Below the pieces are notes generated by a model. It made no database searches and was not told the origin of the DNA. It saw only the letters and a program-made list of their open reading frames with translations. This document shows positions 42,597-54,137 of a stretch of DNA of 64,000 nucleotides, one piece after another. The stretch comes from Roridomyces roridus. Its lineage: Eukaryota; Basidiomycota; Agaricomycetes; Agaricales; Mycenaceae. Within the stretch, counting starts at the first letter, position 1. Each line of letters begins with the position of its first letter. The translations under genes and the position numbers were made by a program. Location of the stretch: contig JARKIF010000017.1 of the NCBI GenBank assembly GCA_029378245.1, forward strand, positions 62,001-126,000, given 5' to 3'.

Positions 42597-45500
42597 ATGC
42601 CCCTGATCAGCAATAGCTCCAACTTCCAGATCAACGGCAGGACTTTCTACGACGTCGCTGGAAGTGTAAATCTACAGTTGGATGGCCATAATCTCCCCTC
42701 GCCTTCGCCACGGGGTACATCTACACGACACGTGGACAGGTCTTCGCGGAAATCGACACCCTACGGTAACAAAAAATGGGTTTTGTTCCCCTGTATCCAG
42801 AGACTCACTCGTCCTCAGATGCGTCGTCTCGCCCGTCTCGGCATCCACGGGAGACACACGCTCTCCTTTCGGGAGTTCACATTACAACGCCCAACGTGAA
42901 TAACATCTATTCGGCATCAGAGCACACAGGCACGCTCTCGTTCAGTTCCAAACAACTCAAATTGACCAAATGGCTCAGGCATTCATCTTCTACACCAGCA
43001 CGCTGCGCTGGAAGCCATTAGCGACTCGGTCGAAACCTTCAATCAACCGAAATACCACCCTCACACTCGAATCCAAATGCTAGAGCATCTCCTGCGCTGG
43101 TCGACTGCTGACGAAAACAACAACTATTGGACCGCTTCGGATATGGAAAACTCCGTTCTTTGGTTGCATGGACCCGCGGGAGCGGGGAAATCCGCAATCA
43201 TACAAACCCTGGCGCTACGGCTTCAGGACGTTGGTCGTCTCGGAGGGACCTTCTTTTTCAAACGGGGCCATCCGAGTCGTGGCAATGCGCGCGCATTGTT
43301 TACCACTCTGGCATACCAACTCACACTCGTCAATCCGGCCGTTCGAAAAATCCTCTCCAAAGCTGTCGAGGAGGATCCCTCACTTGTGGTGAGGTCCATG
43401 CCGTCCCAACTGAGGGAGCTGATAGTCAAACCCTGCGTATCGGTCCACGAATCCGACAGTCCTGGCCGAATACTTCTCATCGACGGACTGGACGAGTGTG
43501 ATGGGATAGCGGTGCAGCAAGAAATATTGCATTCAATTGGGGAAATCTTTTGCGGCCAGCCTCACAGACTCAAACTGATCCTCGCGAGTCGCCCCGAGCC
43601 TGAAATCCGGGAGACATTCCAAGAAATTCCGTCCAAAAGTCTATACACACTGGTAGTCGAGCGGGCCTTTGGAGACGTCGAGAGATTCCTTCTTCGGGAA
43701 TTCTCCCGCATTCGCAAGGAACATAATGAAACCATGGCGGGTGTTGATTCTCCCTGGCCATCGCCTGCCACCCTGAATACCCTGGTCGTCAAATCATCCG
43801 GATATTTCGTCTACGCCTCAACAGTCATTAAATTTGTCGACGATAAACAGTTCCGACCGACGGAACAACTGGAGCTCATACTCGACCCTACCTCGGATGC
43901 AGAGGTCCATCCCTTCGAGCCATTGGACCAGCTATATTTCCAAATTCTCTCGCAGGTTCCCCTGCGACTACGGCCGCGCCTTCTTTCCATCCTGGCTGTC
44001 CTCACGACGAATTGGAATTTGTCCATTCACCACATCGAACAATTGCTCGGTTTCAAGGCTGGCGATGTGCGACTGACCTTGCGGAAATTACACTCCGTCT
44101 TGGACCTGGGTAGCCATGACTCCTCCCCAATCATGGTCAGCCATGCATTGTTCGGCGAATTTCTGTCCAGCCAAAACCGATCCTCGATATTCCATGTCAG
44201 CCATAAATATCGAGTGGACATCATATGTACGGCGTTGAATGTGTTATCGAGCACACAACTCTTACCCAGGGGCCACGTTGCATGGTTTGTATGAACTTGT
44301 GACTGTGAAAATCATGCTCACAGTCGTTTACATCCAGGGAATTAAACTGGATTCCATACATCACCGCTCTCCAACCATGTGTGGAGTATATACGAGAACG
44401 GTGGGACTGGGACTCGCTTAAAGCTCGGCTAATTTGCTGATCAGGGCGCGAGTCCCACTGTGATGGCCCGAGTCCCACTGTGTGATCTCGGATGTTGATG
44501 TTGCCGAGGCTGTAATCAGTCGGCAGCCCGGCCAGGCGACCTTTGGACAATTTGCAAGGCTCTTTCGGGGGATGTAAGACTGCTTAGTGCAGATGGGCTC
44601 CCTGATACAACTCTCGAAGATCCAGCTTCCCGTATATTCAACGTGGATCATGATTTTCTTTTGGTATCTCCGGCGGCCATCCCTAGGTGTGCTGATTGTA
44701 CCAGCCTTGCAGCAGTTTCGTAGTCTACATGTAACTATTGCCGTGTTCGAGTCACTGTATGTGTAGTTTTTTGTTTGCTTAATTCGTCCGAGTCCATGAC
44801 TCACCACCTGTTGTTTCTTGCCAGCCTGCCTGCGCTTCAGTTCTCTCGTCGATTGTTTTCAAGAATAACAGGCAGGAAGACAAAATAAACAAAGAAAATG
44901 TAACTTCCCCCAAGTTCAACCAGGGGCTGCCTACGCAGGCTAAGTGTCGGCGGTTTCCGTGCACTTGCATGTGTCACGACGTTCAAGCATGCAGGCACGC
45001 GCCAACGCGCCCAGGCGCGCAAAGCGCGCCGTCGTTGCGCTCGGTTTAGCCAGCGTTGGCATGGGCCGCGTGGCTTGCCCGTGCAATACGTGTGTTCAGG
45101 CCCGCCGCGCTTCAGCCCACGGAAACGCGCTTCGCGCGAATGCGCAGCTGAGCTCAGCAGATTGTGCGGCAGCGGCACTACGCTGCCACCGGCAGCCTCG
45201 CGGCTTCACTGATGGTATCACTCAGTGGGACTCGAGCTTGTCGAAACACAGCAACCGAGTCCCACCGTGATCTCGGTTAGCTGTCCCAAACGGGAAGGCA
45301 GTGGGATTGGGACTCGCCCACCGTTCTTGTTACTCCTCCCATGTGTGGAACCCCTGGATCTTATACGACGCTTCAACTTGGACTTCTTTTTCAATCTACG
45401 GCAGGATGTCCGTCAGAGTCAGGCACCGAAATTGATCTCGTGGATGCAGGTCAGTCTGATTCCCTATGCCCATTGCTTGCCTCAAGCGACGACCATCAGA

Positions 45501-46371
45501 GTATTCCCGGAGATTCAGCGCAAGATCTACTCGTCATCTGGCAGTGCGTCGAGTGGGCCGCCAGCTTCTTTCGGCGTAGTTTCTTGGAGGACGTCAACCT
45601 GCCTCCATCGAAAAAATATTCCCTCGATCTCTCTCGGATCGTCTCGCAAGTCCCTCAATTGCCCCGAATCCTCGGAATCACGTCCGAATCCTGTTTCCTA
45701 CGCACGAGTCCTGGACCTCCTTCGTCTAACCGCTGCTTCTGGCTCTTTGAAGCTCGTCTTCTCTTAGACCTGTCGTGGAGTGACATCATCTCCTCCTTGG
45801 TGGTATTGCAATCCCTCTGCACATCAGAAATTAACTGGAGAGGGCTCCGCCTCCGCTTTTCAAATGAATTCTACTCTGTGGCTGAAACAGACAAGGACGT
45901 AGCCTTGGGCTGTCTTCGTTTGCTTCGTAAAATCGGCACCGGTGAATTGCCTTTCATAATTTGGTAAGAGCTACAACCACTTATTTGAAGCCGCTTGACT
46001 GAGACAGGGAACATCTCATTGACGCTGAACCGGGGCTCCAATATCGCTGGGGTCTCTTCGTGTCTGTTTGCTCGCTTTCCGATCCCGAACTTCTGACTGA
46101 ACTCGCCGTGTTCGTTCCTCCTTGGACCGCGTTCTCGTCAGTCAAGCCCGAATGGTCCGACTGTAACTTTTCTCAAATCGTGGGATGGCTCAAGGTGAGT
46201 GATTTGGGTGCAAACATTCGGTTCCATCCAACTTCCGTGTCGTACTCTTAGGCTTCGTCAGAGTGCCCGAGCGAGGTGCTCTGTCGATGGGAACTATATG
46301 TCATTCAAGCCACACACCTAACTCGGTCCCTTCCTGCGCGCGAACATGCCGACGGTACGGCAAAGTTCTAA
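42597..46371 (+). pseudogene. NLR2: NACHT STAND ATPase, interrupted by a MULE-like element
   Basis: The inferred exons are 42597..42765, 42801..42929, 42979..44288, 44324..44383 plus 45348..45449, 45500..45963, 46008..46194 and 46252..46371. They total 2541 nt, or 847 codons. The start MPLISNSSNFQINGRTFYDV is typical of mushroom NLRs, followed by GIHLLHQHAALEAI and RIQMLEHLLRW. The NACHT domain shows Walker A GPAGAGKSAI and Walker B ILLIDGLDEC, then ASRPEPEIRETF and helical STAND segments. The C-terminal part has the family's WMQSIPGD and QDLLVIWQ-type signature. There is no repeat domain at the C-terminus. Two introns are only 35 nt, and the second intron (42930..42978) would need a GC donor. 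The 955-bp insertion at 44384 breaks exon 4. Without it TALQPCVEPLDLIRRF reads through. Confidence 0.8.
44384..45338. mobile_element. Non-autonomous MULE-like element, 955 bp, in NLR2
   Basis: The ends GAGTATATACGAGAACGGTG and, reverse-complemented, GAGGAGTAACAAGAACGGTG match at 15 of 20 positions and continue with GGG. The target duplication is 9 bp, CCATGTGTG (44375..44383 and 45339..45347), the size typical of Mutator-like elements. Subterminal GAGTCCCA/TGGGACTC motifs repeat at both ends. The interior has a GC-rich GCGCGC-type stretch (44990-45150) and a 60-codon plus-strand frame (44540-44725) that might be a captured host fragment. There is no transposase. Confidence 0.8.
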
Positions 46372-48976
46372 CTCATTGTGGTAAGAAATATGGATCTCGG
46401 CGGAAAATCTCAGGCGCAGGGAATCTTTTGCGAGGGGAAAGTGGTTTGTGAGGAGAAGAGGGAAAGGAAGAAGTGGTAATGTATTCGACGAGCAGGGCAG
46501 GTATTTATACATGGCTACTTATCTAGAATTGGAAATAAGGGAAAAAGTTCATGTGTGCGGACTGAGTCAGCGAGCAGTTCCATGTGCTCGTTGGAGACTC
46601 ATCCGCATGGTTTTAGGAATGTGAAACAAAAGAAAATGGTGGTTGAACACGGTCACATGTCCACCGGAGTCCGACTGTACGGATCAATCCTACAACAGAA
46701 TCGAACCTTGGCACACGTCGACGAACAGTACATGTTTCATCCCTCGTTGACACTTGGACGAGGTTGAAAGAACAAGGCATGCAATCGGAGTGGACCAAAG
46801 CCATTGGCGGGAGCCTTACATCGATTTGGGTCATTCTGCGTGGTGATGCGTTTCGAACCGTGGGAAGTTCCTCGCCACCGGCGTTTCTTTCTCCTCCTTG
46901 TCTCATGTTCTCCTCATTGGCGGCCATTTTTCAACTAAGTGTATCCTCTCGGCAGCTGTCTACATAGATGGAGTTGAAACAGTCCTTGATTTCGCATCGC
47001 AGGTCTAACCCTCACATACTCTGGAAATTCGGCATCATGCAGCGGTTCGATTCCGGGCTTCGAGTCCAAGCGTGCCATGCTTCGTTCTTTTTCTCCTTTA
47101 ATGGCTACTCTTAGCTTGCTCTTACTTAGCTCACGGAGAGACACGAAGGGGATATGGACAGGAGTTCATCTCTTCTTTCGGACTTCCTCGTCTGATGGCG
47201 GCCGATCACTCATTCCGCACTAGAGTCATCGCCAAACCGCATCTTCGCTGAGTCCACACACAGCCCGAGTCCCGCGCGAGCCGCGTTTTGAATGCACTTG
47301 GGGAGCATATTTCTGAATCTGTCAGTCTCAACGCGGGTTCCTCTTTGCGGAGCTTGCGGAGCGTCGAGGGTCTGTAAAAGAGACTAGCGCGGGTCCATTC
47401 TTGCGAAATCTTGGTGTGACTGCTCATTTAAAGTACACGCGCGGGATGACTCAGACTTTCGGAAGCAATACTTACATTGACACATTGTGTGATCCGCTAT
47501 CAAGCCGATTACCGGCATTTCAATACAGGATGAAACTCTGCTTTCATCTGGGGGCAAGTTGAAGTATACATAAGTGAAGACATCCTTATTACCTACAAGA
47601 CGTTCCTTCGCTTCGCTCCGGAAATCTTGTTATGGCGAGCGTGCAATTTGAAACAAATGGATTCCGACTATATGCACATGGGACTAGTAGTAGTAGACCA
47701 CGTTGAAACCAATCCAATAAGGAATGATCCACCGGAGGGAACTTGGAACTGTCTAAGTAGCTGGATAGAAGTAAATGAGTTCAAAACGCATACAGACCTG
47801 ATAGGTTTGAGCCTGCAGACCAGCGGATATGTAGCCAGGGGGCAGTGGTGCGTGCTCATCAGATTGTCATGAGCAATCGGCTTCGATTGTCCTGAGCAGT
47901 CGGCGTCGATTGTCTGATGTTTGGTCAGTCAGCCAGCGGTCTTGAAGATCCAACAACGTCGCACCGAAGAATGCATTTCCTGCCGCACGAGAACTACATG
48001 AGCGGTGGCAAAGTTGAACAGACGGCACGGTAAGATCTTGGTAAGATGGGGGGATCTGATGTTAGGGATGTCGATGAGCGGAAGAGGCCGAGTATACACC
48101 TCAGGCCAGAGCCTACGTACGGCGCGGCGCACGACGGGGTTGGATGTCGACGTAAGTCTGGAATCAAACGAGTGAGAACAGCACCGCGCACCGTGGCACC
48201 ATCATTCCACGTATCCCGTCGAGTCTCCCCCACCCAGAGTATTGCAGTGATGCGAAGCTGAGCGGTTGAAACTTGCAAGCACGTAGAGATTCGGCGAGTG
48301 CGCGTGTCAATTGGGACGTGAAGATTGAACCGAGGTTAAAATCTTCGACTGGAGCAAGGCCGGTCTGAATATCGGGGAACGACAGAGGGTGCAGCTCGGT
48401 TGGGTGCCATGGTGAGATGTCCGATGAGGGGGTTCGCGAAAGAGCCGGCTTGAGGACAATTGAGACAACACTTGGGAGTATCCCAGCGGCAGCACGATTG
48501 ATGAATTTTGAGGATCCACAATGACCAAGAATGAATAGCAGGTAGCAGGAAGGAATGGGTAGGAGGGAAAGTGGGCGAACCGACGGTCACCCCAGACAGA
48601 TGCTCTATATGTGCATGTGCCGGCGACGCGTCATCTTCCGGCAAATCGTCGCTCCACTGCTGTTCCGTGTTATCAGCTGCGGTCTGTCAAGAAGGCTGTG
48701 GCCGTGGGTGACAGCAGTCAATGGGGGAAAGAAGCATTTGAAAAGCTGTAAGAACACTGTAGAAGGGCCCTTCAAAGAGGGAGATGAGCATAAAGAGCAA
48801 GTCCATTTGGGGATGAACACAAACAATTTGACAGTTGGACAAAGAATCGAGAGCCATTTCGTTAAAGAACGGATAATGTTTCGTGCTCATTTTTCACTCC
48901 GCTTAAGACTCCGTGTGAGACAGTCCCGGGTTTTTTTTTCAAAGAAAAAACAGTAAATGCATAGAAGAAGAGAAGT
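46372..48976. other. Gene-free region of 2.6 kb
   Basis: I could not support a gene. Minus-strand frames around 47930-48540 are open but unrecognised, and part of them (48445-48545) resembles 63505-63590. A 22-base string (TCCTTCGCTTCGCTCCGGAA plus AT) at 47604 recurs at 62224. A B-box-like GGTTCGATTCC at 47043 lacks a tRNA fold. Confidence 0.4.
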
Positions 48977-50297
48977 TCATGGCGTCAACATAGGCGACAG
49001 AGCATCCATCCAGTCTACAGTAATAAATATTTCCACCGGAAGACCTCGCAAAGTCGTAAACGAAAGGACGATCAGGATGACCCGGGACAGGATATACGCG
49101 CCCAATAAGACGAGGCCCACAAAACGGAGCACTCTCCTGGGCATGCTCTGTTCTGGGAACGACAAGCGCACCGGCATGAGAAGCGCCCACATAGGAATAC
49201 ACCCCGTGATCCACAGCGCGCAAGTTCGCCACATCCACATCTCAACTTGAGTTGGAAAACTCGAGTTCCACGCCCAACAATGGACCAGACCGAATACCAC
49301 CGACAAAATGATCTGCCCGAGTAGGGCGTACCCAACAGGCGGTCGGTCGGTGGACCAAAACGACGGTACTGCGGTGTGCGACGTGGGTAAGTAATTTGGA
49401 TATCCTCCGAACATGATCCCATCCAGGTGAGGCACGATTGTGAGGGGTTCCGGAGCGGCGTCCTCTCTGTACGGGCTGCCCGTGTGGAGAATCAACTTTT
49501 GTTGCTCTGGATCAAAGTCGCTGTCCACCCGTGTGAGGCTCATGCACTCATCGTGGAACTTCGATACTTATTAGCGACCAGCAAGTTGAAGAAAAGTCAA
49601 CACTCACCTGAATTTCTATGGCTTCGGCTACATCTCTCGGTTTATCTTTCCACGTCCACCAAGTAATCATATGAAGCCCAGCAAACGCAAATGTGACCAC
49701 CTCGAGCGCTGACAACGGAAGCCCGTCGAAACGGCGCAGCACGGTTTGAATAACAAACCAGAGTACCTGCCCCAGCGTCAACAATTTGGCTATCGCATCC
49801 TGCTTGCTCTTGTCTTTGATGTCTGCCTCCGGTACCGCTACGATCGCGTCCAGATACACGCGGAGCTGCGCCATGGTCGCGATGGGATGGCGGTCGGGTT
49901 TCGGGGTCACGAACCCGCCCATGATGAAGAAATGCGCATGTGTGGGCGTCATGTGTGCGTGCTGGTAGGCTACCCAAATGATTAACAATTAGAAAGTATG
50001 TCGACTTAGGTTCGCACCTTCGACAATCCGACGCGCGACGATATATTGTCGTGCAGCGAACACCAACATCAGTTCGGGGGCGATCAATGCCAGCAGTAGC
50101 ATTCGTAGCTTCAGCCACAAGCCCTTGATTCGTGATAATCCAGGCGGGGGCACGTTCAGATGCAGAGCGATCCACGTGCAGAGTGAGATGGTGGTGAGAC
50201 AAGGGGATATAATTTGGAATAAGGTCCGACATTGGTGGATGTCGTCGCAGACGTCCACCGTGGGTGTCGAAAAATTGAAGATTGGAGGGGCGTCCAT
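48977..50297 (-). CDS. Polytopic membrane protein, 407 aa, three exons
   Basis: The model is complement(48977..49558,49608..49969,50018..50297), with introns of 49 and 48 nt; the first-listed intron has a CTAAT branch. The start is at MDAPPIFNF. The N-terminal part carries DVCDDIHQCRTLFQIISPCL and a first hydrophobic helix, then RRIVEGAYQHAHMTPTHAHFF, and further hydrophobic segments (LLTLGQVLWFVIQTVL, VVTFAFAGLHMITWW, VGYALLGQIILSVVFGLVH, VLRFVGLVLLGAYILSRVIL). I count about seven or eight possible membrane spans. This matches a large mushroom family of unnamed multi-pass proteins with HxxFFxMGGF-type cores. The function is unknown; sensing or transport roles are only guesses. The coding total of 1224 nt is a whole number of codons. 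Confidence 0.75.
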
Positions 50298-51364
50298 GAT
50301 CAAGGGAGATAGGGAGAAGACGTACGACAAAGAGTTTTATACTCAGCGTTGCAAATTGGGATCGAGACCTCGGTGCGAGCACATGGGCGAGGATTTGATG
50401 TTCTACAGCATACCCCGAAGTAGTTCGACTTGAGGCAGACGCGCGGGACTGTTGCATACACAGGTAGTCTCTGCCTAGCGTCCGTCCTACTGTCTCCACG
50501 TGCCTCATCTCCGCGGTGGCTCGTGGTTACAGCCTCCGCAGATGTAGCCGAGGAAATGCCTGTTGAGGTGTGATTTATTCGAAGCTGGGAGAAAGTCAAC
50601 TTGATACAACCCGACGATGGGCTTGCGCCAGGCGATCACGACGGTTGTTTCATGGTCATACAGGTTGACCGTGCCTTGAGCATTGAAATTTGAACCGATA
50701 TTAAGGAATACACACCCAAAGATCCGAGTCGATACCGGAGTCATGGACATGGCCGTGGAGAAAGAGCCGGCTATTGGCGGGAGACGTTGATCCAGCGGAC
50801 ATATCGGAGCGCTCTGAGCGCTCGGAAGATTCCGGAGTTAATTAATTCTCGTCAGACGACGCAACCAGGAGCCTGAGCGGGCAACGTTGCAACACGCGGG
50901 AAATTGACAGCGGTAGCAAAAATCGAGCGGGCCAAAAGAGCCTCAGAGTCATGGTACAGCTAGGTGACGGTTAATCACAAATAAATCAACGGATAACCGT
51001 GCCGATGTCGACATGCCGATCGGCGCGAGCGGTACCTGGCGTGCGAGTGATGAGTGAAGGATCGAAGAAATGTTTAGGTGGTGCGTTGAATCTTGAATTT
51101 AAAAAAGAACGAACCAGGAAGGAAAGTGGGATTGTAACTCCAGTCGAATATTCAACTGATGTAAGTATCGAAACGTGCATCGCTCCGAGGCCGAAGCGCG
51201 CGTCAAATAGACGGCAGGCTGTGTGTGGCGGCGGTGGCGGCAACCCTGAAAAATTCAAATAAGATTTTATTATCCTTGAAAATCGGGGCACGGAGTGATG
51301 GGTACCTCCTTTAAACCTTCGCCAGCACATAAATTTCTTCTTCAAAACCGTCGACTCCTTGAAG
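50298..51364. other. Divergent intergenic region
   Basis: No gene was seen between the membrane-protein gene (minus) and the next plus-strand gene. Frames overlapping 50300-50600 are short and unrecognised. Confidence 0.4.
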
Positions 51365-52206
51365 ATGAGTGCCGCCAAGACTGCGCAATCCGCTGTCCTG
51401 CAAGATAGTCGAGAGCCCATGGAGGACGAAAACAGCGAGGTGAGTGATAAGCTGCTCTCTATTCTCTGCGGGTCCTGATACAGCCTAGACGACTCTTGTG
51501 CGGAGCCATGGGCATCCTAGGGCGGGACTCGACTTACATCGGACGCCCGCCACCGCGCTGGAGCGAGAGCAGAGTCCCTGCGACGACGGAACGACGCGCT
51601 GTAAGCAAGAAGGCAACGTGCACCCGCAATCAGTTCTCCAAGGCCCCAATAGACGCAACGCGGCGGGGAGTGTAGTGGCAAGCAATGTGAGTCTCCACTT
51701 CGTGCGCGACGACCTTCCGTCGGTCTCATGATGTAAAGTCTGGATCGCGGAATGCGTCTGACGGCGCCAGAGTCCTCGCGCTTGTCAACCCGGCGGCGGC
51801 GACCAACGAGGAGGGAAGCACCAACCACCTGCAAGTCGGGGTTGGTGTCAAGGCAAACGATCGGGAATCATTTGCGCGGGGGCAGATCCTAGTGAGCTCC
51901 GTCACCGAGTATCATCCGTTAGAGGGACCAACTCCAGAGAAGACCGAGGTTCTGAATCAGCCCATGCATCCCTCCGACAATGTCAAAGCACAGACTCCCG
52001 CGATGGATCTTAGACGCGGAGCGTACAACGATGAGTTCGGTCGTCACACCAATCCAACGACATACACACCGCGAATGGACACTAGGAACGCTTCGATGGG
52101 TAACCGACAGCTGAACGAGTCAGCTGCAGGTGCCACCGACATCGGCTTCTTCGGGCGCATGTGCCGCGCATTGTGCGGCTGCATCCAAGACCCAACCAAT
52201 AGCTGA
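51365..52206 (+). CDS. Conserved-looking hypothetical protein, 246 aa, Cys-rich C-terminus
   Basis: The model is join(51365..51439,51489..51686,51739..52206), 247 codons, with phase-0 introns of 49 and 52 nt and GTGAGT donors. The start is at MSAAKTAQSAVLQDSREPM. The middle has L(E)REQSPCDDGTTRC and VHPQSVLQGPNRRNAAG. The last exon is hydrophilic (NPAAATNEEGSTNHLQVGVG) and ends IGFFGRMCRALCGC followed by IQDPTNS. That cysteine-rich amphipathic tail could be a lipid-modified membrane anchor. No signal peptide or known domain was recognised. The clean splicing and even composition argue for a real gene of unknown function. Confidence 0.6.
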
Positions 52207-52637
52207 ATATGAGTTCAATCCATGAAACGGCAGAGAGAAGAAGGGTCGGAAAGAGTCGAAAGACGCCTGTATAGTAAATACTAAATAAATCCGTCGAAAG
52301 AAACGCTGAGAATCAGCCTGAGATGCGGGTGATTCAACTTACCTTTTCAGAATACAAACGAGAGAGAACTGAGTGGGCAAGTCCATGAAAGAGACGAAGT
52401 CGGACATGGTCGTTGGGGACAAGTTGGGTGCGATCAAATCGTCAACAAATCGCTCTTGCCTCTGACCACCATCTACTCTCGACATCCAGAACCAGTGCAA
52501 ACTTCAAAGGGCACTTGCTGAAATCTCCTATCGGCCATGTGGCGCGTATTTGGTCGTTCTGAGTCCATGTCAGCCACGCATCGACTCTCTTTCACGCCTA
52601 CCACTACCACCACCCACCTACCCGGTCCTACCGACCC
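52207..52637. other. Short intergenic region
   Basis: No gene was seen. Pyrimidine-rich sequence just before 52638 may be the leader of the next gene. Confidence 0.4.
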
Positions 52638-53789
52638 ATGTCTTTCTTTACCAGACTCTCTGCCTTCATCAAGGCTACTCTCCTTTATATCCGCTCCTTG
52701 ATCCCCCGCCCGTTTGGAGTCCATATCCGCCACGCCATCCTTCTCTCAGTCACCGATGTCGAGAAGCAGATTGTTGCTGGTACGTCGCCTCGCCCGTTTT
52801 GTAGCTCGTACATCTGACGACTTTCCTCACAGACATCCCCGAGATGAAGAATAGAGTGTTTGATATCGAGATGGGTGTGCTCGACTGTGCGTTTTTGTTA
52901 CTCGAGGGCATGGGCAAGTGGCTGACATCTCTCAGCGTCTGCGATTACCCCTCAAGAAGACATTGTGACTCTACCGACGCTGAAGTCGATACCCCCACTC
53001 AAGTCCGTTATTCAGCAAGTCGTTCCTTTCTTCCCGCTCGGCGATGTCACCAATGCTCCCCGCACTCCTCCGCGCCGGCTTGCGTTTAAAGGCAACGAAG
53101 AGAACATCTCTCCGACTCGATCCCAGACACCTCGCAAGCCCACGCCCCTCCGTCGCATGCCGCGGTACTTGAATTTCACCGGCAACTCGCCCCTGGAGGT
53201 CTCTCCCGCCAAAGCTTCCCTCAAGTCCTCCTGTTCTTCGATGACGCCGTTCCCGCTCGACGGTTCACCGAGGGGATTCAAGACGTCCACCCCGGTCGTC
53301 GGCCCTCTGCGCCTCGAGGCAGGGCTCGCAAACACCAGCAACCGGTCCCTCAATTTGGCCGTCCGGATTCGAAGTGCGATCTACGGACGTAAGGCGGACG
53401 ACGACGATGACGAGTCACTTGCTGCACGCGATTTGTTCAACTGCGACTCTATCTGCAGTGGCGCTGCCCTCGACGGCGTACTCAAGCTCATCCAAGACCT
53501 CGACGAAGAGCAGGACTACGGGACGCCTGTCCGTATTCAATCAACCTCTTACTCTCCGTCCAAAGGTTCTCCGTCCATGCTTCCGTACCTCCGGGGCCGC
53601 TCCTTGTCGTTCGCGTCCACGCTCAGCAACTCTTCCTCTGGCGCGTTCGACGACCTCTTGGCTTCTATCGAGCGCAAGCTCCCTGGGAATGAATGGCACG
53701 ATATTGTTCAATTCAGCGATTCGGTCGAATCCCTCGAAGAGGAGGCGCATTGGAGCGACGTCGTGTCGTTGGATGACTATATGGATTGA
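52638..53789 (+). CDS. Ser/Pro-rich hypothetical protein, 349 aa, three exons
   Basis: The model is join(52638..52779,52833..52886,52936..53789), 350 codons, with introns of 53 and 49 nt. The start is MSFFTRLSAFIKATLLYIRS; the N-terminus is amphipathic and could be a membrane-associating helix. The long last exon has phosphorylation-prone SP/TP clusters (SPTRSQTPRKPTPLRR), LNFTGNSPLEVSPAK, an AIYGRKADDDDDE acidic stretch and a conserved-looking acidic C-terminus (HDIVQFSDSVESLEEEAHWS). No catalytic domain is recognised. It could be a cell-cycle or scaffold protein, but that is only a guess from composition. Confidence 0.65.
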
Positions 53790-54137
53790 ACCATCCCACA
53801 ACCCTCACCGCCGCTGTCCTTCAGCGAACCTACACCCAAAAAAACAAACAACGCACACCCCGACTCGCAGAAAACGGCGGAAAACCGACAAAATAGCCGG
53901 GAGAAAATCGAGGCGTGAAAAGCAACAAAATATGGCATAGATAATCTTGAAAACCTTGTAAAAACGTGTCTTGGGTTCATGAAAATCGTAAAATCTGGAT
54001 TCGAAAACCTCTTTTCCTGCTTGGTCTACTGCTGGTCTCCACCCACAAGCTCGGAGTAGCCTTTTCATCGAATAATTCAGCAAGATGAATACATATATTA
54101 TACTATACAATACAGCGGCCCTGAGGATTTCTATCTT
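53790..54137. other. Convergent 3' flanks
   Basis: A purine-rich stretch (53836-53935) follows the upstream gene. From about 54075 the sequence matches the 3' flank of oxidase copy 1. Confidence 0.4.

Noticed and set aside
47030..47070. B-box-like GGTTCGATTCC on the plus strand
   Set aside because: The T-stem bases do not pair and no A box was found.
49642..50508. 288-codon minus-strand frame overlapping the membrane-protein gene
   Set aside because: It is a different frame of the same strand region, without hydrophobic segments. The spliced model gives consistent membrane helices.
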